64,000 bases of DNA from Paenibacillus sinopodophylli (GTDB taxonomy: Bacteria; Bacillota; Bacilli; Paenibacillales; Paenibacillaceae). Position 1 is the stretch's first letter. Every line of letters begins with the position of its first letter. The translations under genes were made by a program, and so were the position numbers. Under the pieces are notes generated by a model that did no database searches, was not told the origin of the DNA, and saw only the letters and a list, made by a program, of their open reading frames with translations. The stretch spans positions 1,399,339-1,463,338 of the forward strand of contig NZ_VDBO01000001.1 in assembly GCF_005930355.1 (NCBI RefSeq). Direction: 5' to 3'. Positions 8,049 to 17,162 of the stretch are shown in pieces.

Positions 8049-8077
8049 AGAATAAAATGATTTGCAGCTACTGTCAA
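8049..8077 (-). promoter_or_regulatory. Sigma-A promoter for murB-murA-divIB
   Basis: Minus strand TTGACA (8072-8077, perfect -35), a 17-base spacer and TATTCT (8049-8054). The start site would lie about 50 bases before murB. An independent promoter at this point fits the loss of murG and the interruption of read-through by the inverted repeat at 8310-8369. Confidence 0.65.
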
Positions 8078-8227
8078 CAGCCCCTGCGAGTCTGCCGTTA
8101 GTCGCTTTGCTGCAATAACCGCTCCGGTTGGGCGACGGTCACGAATATAGTGTATCTTATGCCCTTATAGGCTCTTGTGTGACAATGGCCCATACGGCGC
8201 TCATTTGCATGATTACAACGCTTTGCT

Positions 8228-8479
8228 TCACTTTCGTTTACATATATCCGTATAATGCATCATAAATAGCATGTGTGTAACCTTAATCACTTCAAACAAG
8301 GTAAAACAGCATTCGGCAAAACAACCCGCAGCAGCGAAGCGCAACCTGCAGCAAATTGTTCGCCGAATGTATTCGTCCGTTACATTTATCCATACTCCAT
8401 ACACTATAATCGTTGTAACGATACCAGCTAAAGCATATTGAACACCGTATTGTTGCCTGTCCTTCTTAGTGTATGGCAT
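8228..8479 (-). CDS. Small membrane ORF of unknown function in the place of murG
   Basis: An 83-residue frame starting 6 bases after spoVE with a good ribosome site (GAGGTGAG, 5 bases before ATG). Residues 14-32 (YALAGIVTTIIVYGVWINV) form one membrane helix. The second half is cysteine-rich and out of character (RRTICCRLRF, FAECCFTLF) because it reads through the inverted repeat at 8310-8369, so the ancestral protein may have been shorter and this C terminus acquired. I do not recognise the family. It is probably translated; its function is unknown. Confidence 0.4.
   Translation of the reverse strand: MPYTKKDRQQYGVQYALAGIVTTIIVYGVWINVTDEYIRRTICCRLRFAAAGCFAECCFTLFEVIKVTHMLFMMHYTDICKRK
8310..8369. 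repeat. 60 bp inverted repeat between spoVE and murB
   Basis: The outer arms CATTCGGC(AA)AACAA and TTGTTCGCCGAATG are complementary over about 13 bp; the interior (CGCAGCAGCG and CGCAACCTGCAG) can extend the stem imperfectly. It lies inside the 83-residue ORF. It is not followed by a T-run. Confidence 0.7.
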
Positions 8480-8485
8480 GAAGCC

Positions 8486-9583
8486 TCACCTCGAATAACG
8501 GGATATGTTCAGTAAAATACCAAGCGCGGTTAACAGCAGCGTTAATGATGAGCCTCCATAGCTGACAAGAGGCAATGTGATACCTGTAACAGGCATCATC
8601 CCAATTACAACACCAATATTAATGAGAACCTGAACACCTACGATTCCCGTGATCCCAACTGCAAGCAGGCTTCCGAATGTATCGGGAGCAGCGATCGCAG
8701 CGCGAATGCCACGCCATATTACAATCAGAAACAATAAGATAAGGGTAACGCCACCAATAAAGCCGAGCTCTTCAGCTAAAATAGAGAAAATAAAATCGGT
8801 CTGAGGTTCTGGCAAATAGCTGAACTTCTGCCGGCTCATGCCAAGTCCGAGACCAACTAACCCGCCAGGACCGATTGCATATAACGATTGAATGATTTGA
8901 TACCCGCCGCCAAGCGGATCTGCCCACGGATCAAGGAAATTGGTTATCCGCTTCAATCGATAAGGAGCAGCAATAATAAGTCCAATGAAACCTGCGACAC
9001 CGATTAGCGCAAGACCCCCAAGGTGAGCCATTCTAGCCCCAGCTGTAAAGATCAGAATGATAGAAGCTCCAACCATAACCGCCCCAGTACCTAAATCAGG
9101 CTGCAGCATGATGAGACCGAAAGCTAGTCCAACAAGGCCGAGCGGCGGCATTAGCCCCTTCGTGAACAGAGTAATTGTCTGCTGCTTCTCCGAAAGCCAT
9201 TTCGATAGAAACAAAATCATAGCCAGCTTCATGAATTCGGAAGGCTGAATACCGAACGAGCTGATGCCGAGCCAGCTGCGCGCCCCGCCGCGAACAACAC
9301 CCACACCAGGAATTAATACAAGCAGCAGCAGCCCAAAGCATACGATCAATGCCATGGGAGCCCACCTTTTCCAAACGGTGTAATGCGTATTCATCGTAAA
9401 CAGTAACGCACCTATTCCAAGTCCAGCAAAGAGCAGCTGCCGCTTCACGAAATAGTAGCGGTCGCCGAACTCATGAAAGGCAAGCACAGCGCTTGCACTG
9501 TAAACCATAATTAATCCGATTGCAAGAATCAGCCCGATTGCTGTCAGCATCCAAATATCCGGGGCAGAACGTGCCTTGGCCAT
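8486..9583 (-). CDS. spoVE: SEDS peptidoglycan polymerase, FtsW/SpoVE type
   Basis: Polytopic SEDS-family glycosyltransferase that polymerises lipid II and works with a class B PBP. Multiple membrane helices run through the whole protein. The signature region GPGGLVGLGLGMSRQKFSYL followed by PEPQTDFIFSILAEE contains the conserved Asp of the family. I start at ATG 9583 (MAKARSAPDIW) because AGAGGTG lies 8 bases upstream; the frame extends to 9604 without a ribosome site. Its place after murD is that of spoVE in B. subtilis, but sequence alone does not separate SpoVE from FtsW, and no second SEDS gene is in the window. Confidence 0.93.
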   Translation of the reverse strand: MAKARSAPDIWMLTAIGLILAIGLIMVYSASAVLAFHEFGDRYYFVKRQLLFAGLGIGALLFTMNTHYTVWKRWAPMALIVCFGLLLLVLIPGVGVVRGGARSWLGISSFGIQPSEFMKLAMILFLSKWLSEKQQTITLFTKGLMPPLGLVGLAFGLIMLQPDLGTGAVMVGASIILIFTAGARMAHLGGLALIGVAGFIGLIIAAPYRLKRITNFLDPWADPLGGGYQIIQSLYAIGPGGLVGLGLGMSRQKFSYLPEPQTDFIFSILAEELGFIGGVTLILLFLIVIWRGIRAAIAAPDTFGSLLAVGITGIVGVQVLINIGVVIGMMPVTGITLPLVSYGGSSLTLLLTALGILLNISRYSR

Positions 9584-9629
9584 AACGAACACACCTCTTA
9601 GCATGGGAAAGTAGGGACATGCCCCCTAC

Positions 9630-11069
9630 TTACAAGGTATGCGCCGAATCTTTAAAAATGCGCCCTCTCTGCTCATATGAGGCAAACATATCCCAGCTCG
9701 CGCATGCAGGCGACAGAAGAACGATATCACCCGGCTCTGCTATTGCTGCCGCTTGCTTCACCGCTTGCCTTAGGACGGATTCTGCGTCTTCATTAGGTTC
9801 GACGATTTCCACCCTTGCTAAACCTGCCTTTTCTGCTACGAGCGACAGCTTCTCACTTGTCTGTCCGAACGTTACGAGTGCTTTCAGCTTGTCGCGGAAT
9901 AAAGGTTCGAGCTCCATATAATCGGAACCGCGATCAAGACCGCCTGCAAGCAGGATGATAGGCGATGCGAATGAGCGCACAGCGATCGTAGTCGCAACTG
10001 CGTTCGTCGCTTTTGAATCGTTGTAATATTTCACTCCATCCACTTCTCTTACGTACTCAAGGCGATGCTCTACGGCATTAAACTCCCTGAGCGGTGCCAA
10101 AAGCTGTTCTAGCGCAACTCCCGCACCAATGCTTGCTGCAATCGCTGCGAGCGCGTTAGCGGCATTGTGAACGCCAGGAATGCCAAGCTCCGACACTGGC
10201 AGTATAATCGTCTCTACACCGTCAGCCTGCTTGAAAACGATTTGCCTGCTATCCGTATCTGCTTCATCCTCCGTAATCCCTTCATCACGTACGAACGGCG
10301 GATCTATGTAAATACCCGAATCAAGCTTCTCATACAACGAAAACGGAATGACCTCTGCTGCCAAAAATTCGGAGATGGCTCTGCACTCGGGATCATCCCA
10401 GTTAATAATGGCAATGTCATCCTCAGATTGATTATCGAACAGCTTCACTTTAGAATTTACATAATCGTCCATGTCTCCATGGTAATCCAAATGTGTTTCT
10501 GCGATATTCAATAAAAGCGCAATATGTGGACGGAACGCGCTTGTTCCTTTGAGTTGGAAGCTGCTTAGCTCCGCAACGATCCACTGATCGGGTGCCGCTT
10601 CTAGTGCCGCTTCACATAATGGACGTCCAATATTACCTGCCACAATCGGTTTCAGACCCGCTGCATCCAAGATGCTGCCGATCCAAGTCGTTGTCGTCGT
10701 CTTGCCGTTCGAGCCTGTAATGCCAATAATAGGCGCAGGCGACAGCCAATAAGCTGCTTCTACTTCCGTAATAATTTCGACGCCAAGCTCCTCCGCACGC
10801 ATAATAGGCGGTGAGGAATAGGGAATACCAGGGTTTTTGACAAGCAGCGCCGTCTCTTCCGTTACAAGATCATCTGGATGATAGCCGCATATCACAGAAA
10901 TGCCCAAAGCAGTCAATTCATCTGCTTCGGGACATAAATCGCGAGATTTCATATCATTAACTACAACCTCTGCACCGAACTGATGGAATACCTTTGCAAC
11001 GCTAACTCCACTTCTAGCCAAACCTATTACGACAACACGGCGACCTTCATACGATGCCGGATGGTTCAT
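9630..11069 (-). CDS. murD: UDP-N-acetylmuramoylalanine-D-glutamate ligase MurD
   Basis: Cytoplasmic ATP-dependent ligase adding D-Glu to UDP-MurNAc-L-Ala. The 479 residues start with a Rossmann-like domain (RRVVVIGLARSGVSVA), then the Mur ligase P-loop [10 protein letters not shown] near 119-128, the central region NIAETHLDYHGDMDDY, and the C-terminal domain beginning EHRLEYVREVDGVKYYNDSKATN. Start ATG follows GGAGGGAATATCATAT. It is separated from mraY by a 75-base gap holding a strong hairpin. Confidence 0.98.
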   Translation of the reverse strand: MNHPASYEGRRVVVIGLARSGVSVAKVFHQFGAEVVVNDMKSRDLCPEADELTALGISVICGYHPDDLVTEETALLVKNPGIPYSSPPIMRAEELGVEIITEVEAAYWLSPAPIIGITGSNGKTTTTTWIGSILDAAGLKPIVAGNIGRPLCEAALEAAPDQWIVAELSSFQLKGTSAFRPHIALLLNIAETHLDYHGDMDDYVNSKVKLFDNQSEDDIAIINWDDPECRAISEFLAAEVIPFSLYEKLDSGIYIDPPFVRDEGITEDEADTDSRQIVFKQADGVETIILPVSELGIPGVHNAANALAAIAASIGAGVALEQLLAPLREFNAVEHRLEYVREVDGVKYYNDSKATNAVATTIAVRSFASPIILLAGGLDRGSDYMELEPLFRDKLKALVTFGQTSEKLSLVAEKAGLARVEIVEPNEDAESVLRQAVKQAAAIAEPGDIVLLSPACASWDMFASYEQRGRIFKDSAHTL

Positions 11070-11096
11070 ATATGATATTCCCTCCTATGGATACAT

Positions 11097-11129
11097 GAAG
11101 CGGCTCCAAATAATCTTGGAAGCCGCTTT
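11097..11129. other. Strong hairpin in the mraY-murD gap
   Basis: GAAGCGGCTCCAA and TTGGAAGCCGCTTT form a 13 bp stem (one mismatch) around a 6-base loop. In the direction of transcription (minus) it is followed by CATGTATCC, not a T-run, so it is unlikely to be a full terminator. It could be an RNA processing or stability element that sets expression between the upstream and downstream halves of the cluster. Confidence 0.65.
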
Positions 11130-11144
11130 CTGTTACTTTTCTAC

Positions 11145-12104
11145 TTAGTATAGTACAAATAGCAGACCGATTGCAGCAAGCACTAATCCCACAAGCCAGA
11201 AAACGGTGACTACCTTCCATTCCGACCAGCCGCTCAGCTCGAAATGATGATGGATCGGACTCATTTTGAAAATCCGCTTACCTCTAAGCTTAAACGAGGC
11301 CACCTGCAGAATAACAGACAACATCTCTAGCACGAATACGCCGCCTATGATGATAAGAAGGAGCTCTGTCTTGGTGAGAATAGCTACCGCTGCGATCCCG
11401 CCGCCAATTCCGAGCGAGCCCATATCGCCCATGAACACCTTTGCAGGATGAGCATTAAATACGAGAAATCCTAGTACCGCTCCGATCATCGCTGCTGAGA
11501 AAACAGCCGATTCATGCGCCGACGTTTGCAGAGCTACAACTGTAAATGCACCGAAAGCAATTGCACTTGTACCTGCAAGTAATCCGTCTAATCCATCTGT
11601 GAAATTGACCGAGTTGCTTGATGCGAACAGAATAATGACAACAAGCGGATAATAAAACCACCCGAGGTCAAAGCCCCATCCTGTACCAGGCACCGTAATT
11701 TCCGTACTATGTCCCATATTATAAAGCATGGCACAAACGATAATCGAGAACAGAAGCTGTCCGAACAACTTCTGACGCGCCGTTAGGCCGAGCGATCGTT
11801 TGAACACAATTTTAATATAATCATCCAAGAATCCTACGAGACCAAATCCAAGTGAGGCTGTCAGCAGCACCCAAAATTCCGGCGTTTTATCTGAGAATTT
11901 CAAGAATGCAATCATGAGCGCAATCATGATAATGATGCCGCCCATTGTAGGGGTACCGCTTTTTTTGAGATGGCTTTGCGGCCCTTCCGTACGAATCTGC
12001 TGACCAAACTTCAACCTTCGAAGCAGCGGAATGAACAATGGTCCGAGCAAAACCGCTAGCAAAAAAGAGGCGCCAATTGAAAATAAAATGACCATCATAT
12101 CCAT
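11145..12104 (-). CDS. mraY: Phospho-N-acetylmuramoyl-pentapeptide transferase MraY
   Basis: Integral membrane enzyme that makes lipid I from UDP-MurNAc-pentapeptide and undecaprenyl phosphate. It shows the family motifs [23 protein letters not shown] (Asp pair), [15 protein letters not shown] and [11 protein letters not shown], plus the C-terminal HHHFELSGW, across about ten membrane helices. The ATG at 12102-12104 (MDMMVILFS) gives the usual family length of 319 residues; ATG at 12098 has the better distance from GGGTGAGG and is an alternative. It starts 5 bases after the murF stop. Confidence 0.97.
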   Translation of the reverse strand: MDMMVILFSIGASFLLAVLLGPLFIPLLRRLKFGQQIRTEGPQSHLKKSGTPTMGGIIIMIALMIAFLKFSDKTPEFWVLLTASLGFGLVGFLDDYIKIVFKRSLGLTARQKLFGQLLFSIIVCAMLYNMGHSTEITVPGTGWGFDLGWFYYPLVVIILFASSNSVNFTDGLDGLLAGTSAIAFGAFTVVALQTSAHESAVFSAAMIGAVLGFLVFNAHPAKVFMGDMGSLGIGGGIAAVAILTKTELLLIIIGGVFVLEMLSVILQVASFKLRGKRIFKMSPIHHHFELSGWSEWKVVTVFWLVGLVLAAIGLLFVLY

Positions 12105-12108
12105 TTCC

Positions 12109-13524
12109 TCACCCCACTTCCAAAGCTTGAACAATTTGTTCCATCCGCATGCCGCGCGAGCCTTTGATTAGCACAAGGTCTGTTGGCTGTAGTTGATCAC
12201 GAAGCCAGCTTGACAGTTCTTCTTTGCTATCAAAATGTCGTACTGCAGCAGTCCCATCAGAATGTGGGAACTGGGATTTGACACCTTCGGCAGCATGCTC
12301 CGAGAGTGTTCCATACGTCAAGACAGCATCTGCTTTGCTTGGCGTAATGTAGGCACCTGTCTCAAAGTGCAACGCCTGCTCGTCAGGTCCTAGCTCAAGC
12401 ATATCGCCAAGTACAATCCACTTCCGGCTGTAGCCGCGAAGCTGCTCAACAAGGTCGATTGCTGCTCGCACCGCAGTAGGATTCGCGTTATAGGCATCAT
12501 TTAAAATCATGGCGCCATTGAAGGCACGCACCGGCTGAATTCGCATCCCCGTGAGCTTCAGATGGCTTAACCCCTCCGCAATCTTGGCTGCAGGGACGCC
12601 GAAGAAGCGGCTAACTGCAATGGCTGCTAGCGCATTGCTGACGTTATGCTGCCCAGGTACCGGTATGCGCACCGTTCCGAGGCCGCTGGGCGAACCATTG
12701 TAGATCGCTGTGAACGAAGCCGCTTCTGATTCGATTACAATGTCAGCAGCAGACCATTCATTTTGCTCAGACAGCCCGAATGTACGTCGAATGATGCCTG
12801 CCGGTAATATGGCTCGTGCAAGCTCCTCTTCTAGCAGCGGTTCATCGCCGTTATAGAGCAGCAATCCATCTTCACTTAACCCAAGCGCGATCTCAAGCTT
12901 AGCTTTGGCAATACCAGCTCTTGAGCCAAGCTGCAGCAAATGTGCGTCTCCGACATTTGTAATGATCGCCGCATCCGGCTGTGCGATTTTGGTGAGAAGC
13001 TCAATCTCGCCGAATCCGCTCATTCCCATCTCAAGCACGGCTACCTCGGTATCCTCATCTAGCTGAAGCACCGTAAGCGGAAGGCCGATGTGGTTGTTAA
13101 GGTTGCCTTCTGTCTTATGAACTTTATAAGAGGTTCCAAGAATGGAAGCCGTCATGTCCTTCGTCGTTGTTTTGCCATTGCTGCCCGTTATGCCGACCAC
13201 GCGGACGAACAGCTCACTGCGATAAGCCGTTGCCAGCCTCTGCAAGGCTATCAATGTGTCCCCTACGATCAGCAGCGGCACTTCTTCAAGTCCTGCAGGC
13301 ACTTCGCGCCCCTTCTGCCAGAGCGCTGCTGCTGCTCCGTTATCAACGGCTTGCTTCAAATACGCATGCCCGTCGAATTGCTCACCTACGAGCGGAACGA
13401 ACAACTGGCCCGCGGCAGCTTGCCGCGAGTCAGTCGTGACGCCCTCTATTTGCAAATTTGTTTCTTTTCCATTCCATCTTGCGCCGCTCATCTCGGCTAT
13501 TTGCTTGATCGTACGTTTAATCAA
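12109..13524 (-). CDS. murF: UDP-MurNAc-tripeptide-D-alanyl-D-alanine ligase MurF
   Basis: ATP-dependent ligase that adds D-Ala-D-Ala to the UDP-MurNAc tripeptide in the cytoplasm. The 471 residues show the N-terminal substrate domain ([18 protein letters not shown]), P-loop [10 protein letters not shown] near 114-123, the conserved [15 protein letters not shown] and a C-terminal domain ending [15 protein letters not shown]. The start is TTG at 13522-13524 and overlaps the murE stop (TTGA), so translation is coupled. Confidence 0.98.
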   Translation of the reverse strand: MIKRTIKQIAEMSGARWNGKETNLQIEGVTTDSRQAAAGQLFVPLVGEQFDGHAYLKQAVDNGAAAALWQKGREVPAGLEEVPLLIVGDTLIALQRLATAYRSELFVRVVGITGSNGKTTTKDMTASILGTSYKVHKTEGNLNNHIGLPLTVLQLDEDTEVAVLEMGMSGFGEIELLTKIAQPDAAIITNVGDAHLLQLGSRAGIAKAKLEIALGLSEDGLLLYNGDEPLLEEELARAILPAGIIRRTFGLSEQNEWSAADIVIESEAASFTAIYNGSPSGLGTVRIPVPGQHNVSNALAAIAVSRFFGVPAAKIAEGLSHLKLTGMRIQPVRAFNGAMILNDAYNANPTAVRAAIDLVEQLRGYSRKWIVLGDMLELGPDEQALHFETGAYITPSKADAVLTYGTLSEHAAEGVKSQFPHSDGTAAVRHFDSKEELSSWLRDQLQPTDLVLIKGSRGMRMEQIVQALEVG

Positions 13525-15008
13525 TGTATGATTCCCCTTATCGCTTCTTTCGCTGCTATCCGATCGTCAAACGGATGCTTGACACCGTTAATATCCTGAT
13601 AGGTCTCATGACCTTTCCCCGCAATCAATACTACATCGCCGGGGCTTGCCATTTCAACCGCTTTTTGAATGGCCCCTCTTCGGTCTGCTATTATTTCATA
13701 AACAGACGGGTCTACTCTGCTGCTAATCAGACCGGACTCGATGTCCATAAGAATACGCTCCGGCTTCTCCGTTCGGGGATTATCGGATGTAATAATGGCA
13801 TAATCTGCATACTTCATCGCGATATTCCCCATGAGCGGACGTTTCGTTCGGTCACGATCACCGCCGCATCCAAATACGCAGATGATCCGTTTCTCTGCGA
13901 ATTGTTCGATAGCCCGCAGCACGTTCTCAAGCCCATCCGGCGTATGTGCATAATCAACGATTACCGCGAAATCCTGTCCTGCATTGACGGCTTCTACACG
14001 GCCAGGCACACCGGGAATCGCGCTCAGACTCGCAGTTATCGCTGACAGTTCCACGCCTTCAATAAGAACAGCGCTAATAGCTGCTAGTGCGTTATACACA
14101 TTGAATTTACCTGCCATTTGCAAGGTGACATCCGCTTCCCCACGAAAGGTTTGGACGCGAAATGTCGTACCTTTCGCTGTAATTCTTATGTTCGAGGCAC
14201 GCACATCTGCAGCCTTGTCAATTCCGTAAGTAACGACCTCTGCTGCCGTCAGCTCTGTATACTCGTTAGCGACAGCATCATCCGCGTTCAGCACAGCATA
14301 GGTTCGACCTGACGCCTGGGATGAATAAACATTACCTAGCCTGGAGAAGAACAATCCTTTGACTGCCGCGTAACGATCCATCGTTTCGTGATAATCCAGA
14401 TGGTCCTGCGTAAGATTCGTAAACACAGCTGTTCGGAACCTGCACCCCTTTACCCTCCCTTGCTCCAACGCATGGGAAGAAACCTCAATGGCGCAATATT
14501 TAGTTCCTGCACTCAGCATATCGCTCAAATAGCGTTGAAGCTGAAGTGTCTGCGGTGTAGTGCTCGTCATCGGATAGGATTTTCCGGCATATCGTCGCTC
14601 AATGGTTCCAATAACACCTGTAGCCAGGTTATGATCATTCAATATTTGTTCAATCAAATAAGTCGTCGTCGTCTTGCCGTTCGTGCCCGTTACACCAATC
14701 AGCTTCAGCTTATCGCTCGGATAGCCGTAGAAATGATTGGCAATGACAGCCATCGCCAAGCGGCCGTCCCTGACGACCACCTGGGGGACTTGTAGATTAA
14801 GAACCCGATCAACAACCAGCGCCGCAGCTCCCGCCGCAACTGCTTGAGGAGCATAAGCATGACCATCCACCGTATGACCCCGCAAGCAGATGAATAATTG
14901 CCCTGCGGTAATGCTTCGTGAATCGGTTTCGACTCCCGTTAACTGGGTCTCCCCATCGCCAATGAGACGCGACGTTATTAGCAGCTCCGCAACATCCTTT
15001 AAACGCAT
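13521..15008 (-). CDS. murE: UDP-MurNAc-L-Ala-D-Glu:meso-diaminopimelate ligase MurE
   Basis: Adds the third peptide residue to the cell wall precursor. P-loop GTNGKTTTTY lies near 108-117, and the C-terminal domain carries ITSDNPRTEKPERIL. The DNPR motif is the signature of meso-DAP-specific enzymes (lysine enzymes differ), so the wall is DAP-type. The start at ATG 15006-15008 (MRLKDVAELL) has GGGAGGA 10 bases upstream; a GTG at 15017 would touch that site. The product is 495 residues. The stop overlaps the murF start. Confidence 0.97.
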   Translation of the reverse strand: MRLKDVAELLITSRLIGDGETQLTGVETDSRSITAGQLFICLRGHTVDGHAYAPQAVAAGAAALVVDRVLNLQVPQVVVRDGRLAMAVIANHFYGYPSDKLKLIGVTGTNGKTTTTYLIEQILNDHNLATGVIGTIERRYAGKSYPMTSTTPQTLQLQRYLSDMLSAGTKYCAIEVSSHALEQGRVKGCRFRTAVFTNLTQDHLDYHETMDRYAAVKGLFFSRLGNVYSSQASGRTYAVLNADDAVANEYTELTAAEVVTYGIDKAADVRASNIRITAKGTTFRVQTFRGEADVTLQMAGKFNVYNALAAISAVLIEGVELSAITASLSAIPGVPGRVEAVNAGQDFAVIVDYAHTPDGLENVLRAIEQFAEKRIICVFGCGGDRDRTKRPLMGNIAMKYADYAIITSDNPRTEKPERILMDIESGLISSRVDPSVYEIIADRRGAIQKAVEMASPGDVVLIAGKGHETYQDINGVKHPFDDRIAAKEAIRGIIH

Positions 15009-15082
15009 CTGCCCCACTCCTCCCTAGAGCGCTGCCTGCTTCAGGATTCCCGCCGCTGCGCCCTCGCTAACTACCATTATAG

Positions 15083-17023
15083 TCAATGGGAGTGGGATAT
15101 ATTATCTTCTTCGCCCAAATAGATCCGAATCGTCGAGCCGCGGTCCACCCGTGTTCCTGCCGCTGGCGCTTGGCGAATGACCATTTTGCCCGAACCTGCC
15201 GTCGTCAGTGTGAAATCCATATTCAAATCCTCATACAGATCCGATACTGTTTTGCCAATCAGATTAGGAACTGTAACAATTGGCGTTTCACCATACTTAT
15301 AGACACGATCGATTTGCTTCTCACGTGACGGCACCTCAAGGATGGCAAGCGCATCCTCCATGATGTTGCGGACGATCGGTGCAGCGACGACCCCGCCGAA
15401 TTGAATGCCCTGCGGATTGTCAACAGCAACATAGATAACAATCTGCGGATCATCTGCAGGCGCGAAGCCGACAAAAGATACGATATGCTCGTTTGGCGAG
15501 TAGCGCCCATTGATCACTTTCTGAGCAGTCCCGGTTTTCCCGCCAACACGATACCCGTCAATAAACGCATTGCGTCCGGTACCCTTGGCAACGACACTCT
15601 CCAGTGCCTCACGAACCTGCTTGGAGGTATCCTCAGAAATAACCTTTCGTACCACTTCTGATTTTACAGTCTCAACTGTCTCGCCCGTTTCCGGGTTTAT
15701 CCATGCACTTGCAACATGTGGCTTATAAAGCGTCCCCCCGTTAATCGCTGCGGACACTGCTGTGATTTGTTGAATGGGTGTAACCGAAACCCCTTGCCCG
15801 AAAGCAGTTGTTGCAAGCTCAACAGGTCCAACCTGACTCAGCTTAAATAAGATTCCGTTTTCTTCTCCGCCGATATCAATGCCCGTCTTGGTCCCAAATC
15901 CAAAATTTTTAATATAGTCGAAAAGCTTCTCTTTCCCAAGTCGCTGGCCTAATGTAACGAAGCCTGGATTGCATGAATTTTCTACAACCTCCAGAAACGT
16001 TTGACTACCATGACCGCCCTTCTTCCAGCAGCGCAATCTCGCACCGCCCACCTCTATTGCGCCTGGATCAAAAAAACGCTCATTGTTTAAATCAACTTTT
16101 TTTTCTTCCAATGCCGCGGCAAGCGTAATAATTTTGAAGGTAGACCCCGGCTCGTAAGTCATCCATATCGGAAGATTGCGATTATAAACCTCCGTGGGTA
16201 CTTCGCGATATTTGTCAGGCTCGAAGGTTGGCCGGCTTGCCATCCCTAGAATTTCACCATTATTAGGGTCCATGGCGATCGCGATAATGCCATTAGGCTG
16301 AAGCTTCGTCATTGCTTGATCAAGCTCGCGCTCCATTACGGTTTGTATTTGTTTATCGATGGTAAGCTGCATCGTAAGCCCATCCTTAGGCTCCACATAT
16401 GTATCGGGCGAATTCGGCATCTGCCTGCCTGCAGCATCAGACAAGAAGGAAACACTCCCTCCAATGCCGCTAAGCTCCTTATTGTATTTGGCTTCAATAC
16501 CTGTCAAGCCTTGATTGTCGATTCCGGTGAAACCCAGCACATGGGCCGCAAGGCTTCCGAACGGATAGAATCGCTTATTGTCTTCTGCAACGACTACACC
16601 TGGAAGTGCAAGGTCCCGTATTTGATCAGCCTTGTCTATCGTGATTTTACGGCCGCCAGGTCCCAGCTTTACGATCATTTTTTTTGTTTTTATTTTCTCA
16701 TACAGTGATTCCTGTGACATATCCAGAAGCGGCGCAAGCGCAGAAGCGACCGCTTGTTTGTCTTTAATCTGTACAGGAATTGCGTACACGGTTGGGGAGC
16801 TGACGTTATACGCGAGCTGGATGCCATTGCGGTCAACGATCTCACCGCGTTTAGCCACGTATGGAATATCCCGTCTCCATGAATTTTCTGCTTTGTCCGC
16901 GAGCTCCTCGCCCTTCCAAAGCTGCACATAGCTTAATCTCAAACACAGGGCAAGGAATAATACCCCTGCCAATATAAGCACGATGAATAAACGTCGTCTA
17001 ACCGTTACGTTGGATACTTTCAC
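15083..17023 (-). CDS. spoVD: SpoVD, sporulation-specific class B penicillin-binding protein
   Basis: Transpeptidase needed for spore cortex peptidoglycan, partner of SpoVE. The GTG start at 17021-17023 (VKVSNVTVRRRL) is preceded by GGAGGGGG and gives exactly 646 residues, the length of B. subtilis SpoVD, with the nucleophile Ser294 in EPGSTFKI. One N-terminal membrane helix, a dimerisation domain (KRGEIVDRNG), SCN (ENSCNPG) and KTG (GGKTGTAQK) motifs, and a single C-terminal PASTA domain (VTVPNLIGKTVSDL) follow. A longer frame to 17077 lacks a good ribosome site. It lies directly after pbpB. Confidence 0.96.
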   Translation of the reverse strand: MKVSNVTVRRRLFIVLILAGVLFLALCLRLSYVQLWKGEELADKAENSWRRDIPYVAKRGEIVDRNGIQLAYNVSSPTVYAIPVQIKDKQAVASALAPLLDMSQESLYEKIKTKKMIVKLGPGGRKITIDKADQIRDLALPGVVVAEDNKRFYPFGSLAAHVLGFTGIDNQGLTGIEAKYNKELSGIGGSVSFLSDAAGRQMPNSPDTYVEPKDGLTMQLTIDKQIQTVMERELDQAMTKLQPNGIIAIAMDPNNGEILGMASRPTFEPDKYREVPTEVYNRNLPIWMTYEPGSTFKIITLAAALEEKKVDLNNERFFDPGAIEVGGARLRCWKKGGHGSQTFLEVVENSCNPGFVTLGQRLGKEKLFDYIKNFGFGTKTGIDIGGEENGILFKLSQVGPVELATTAFGQGVSVTPIQQITAVSAAINGGTLYKPHVASAWINPETGETVETVKSEVVRKVISEDTSKQVREALESVVAKGTGRNAFIDGYRVGGKTGTAQKVINGRYSPNEHIVSFVGFAPADDPQIVIYVAVDNPQGIQFGGVVAAPIVRNIMEDALAILEVPSREKQIDRVYKYGETPIVTVPNLIGKTVSDLYEDLNMDFTLTTAGSGKMVIRQAPAAGTRVDRGSTIRIYLGEEDNISHSH

Positions 17024-17100
17024 GACTTGTTCCCCCTCCGCTTGACTGTTTGCAAAGGAGCGCATATTGACGCTCATTCCAGACTATTCGGGACAAGCGG

Positions 17101-17120
17101 AGGATAGAACAAGCTATCCT
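17101..17120. other. Hairpin in the pbpB-spoVD gap
   Basis: AGGATAG and CTATCCT form a 7 bp perfect stem with a 6-base loop 43 bases after the pbpB stop (17163). There is no T-run, so it is not a typical terminator. It may separate the vegetative and sporulation parts of the operon. Confidence 0.4.
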
Positions 17121-17162
17121 TGTTCGGAAGTATACTAAGGTCACCAGCTAGACGATACGCCT

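Noticed and set aside
12109..15008. Many long plus-strand frames opposite murE, murF and pbpB
   Set aside because: They are antisense shadows of strongly conserved genes in a GC-balanced region and have no ribosome sites.
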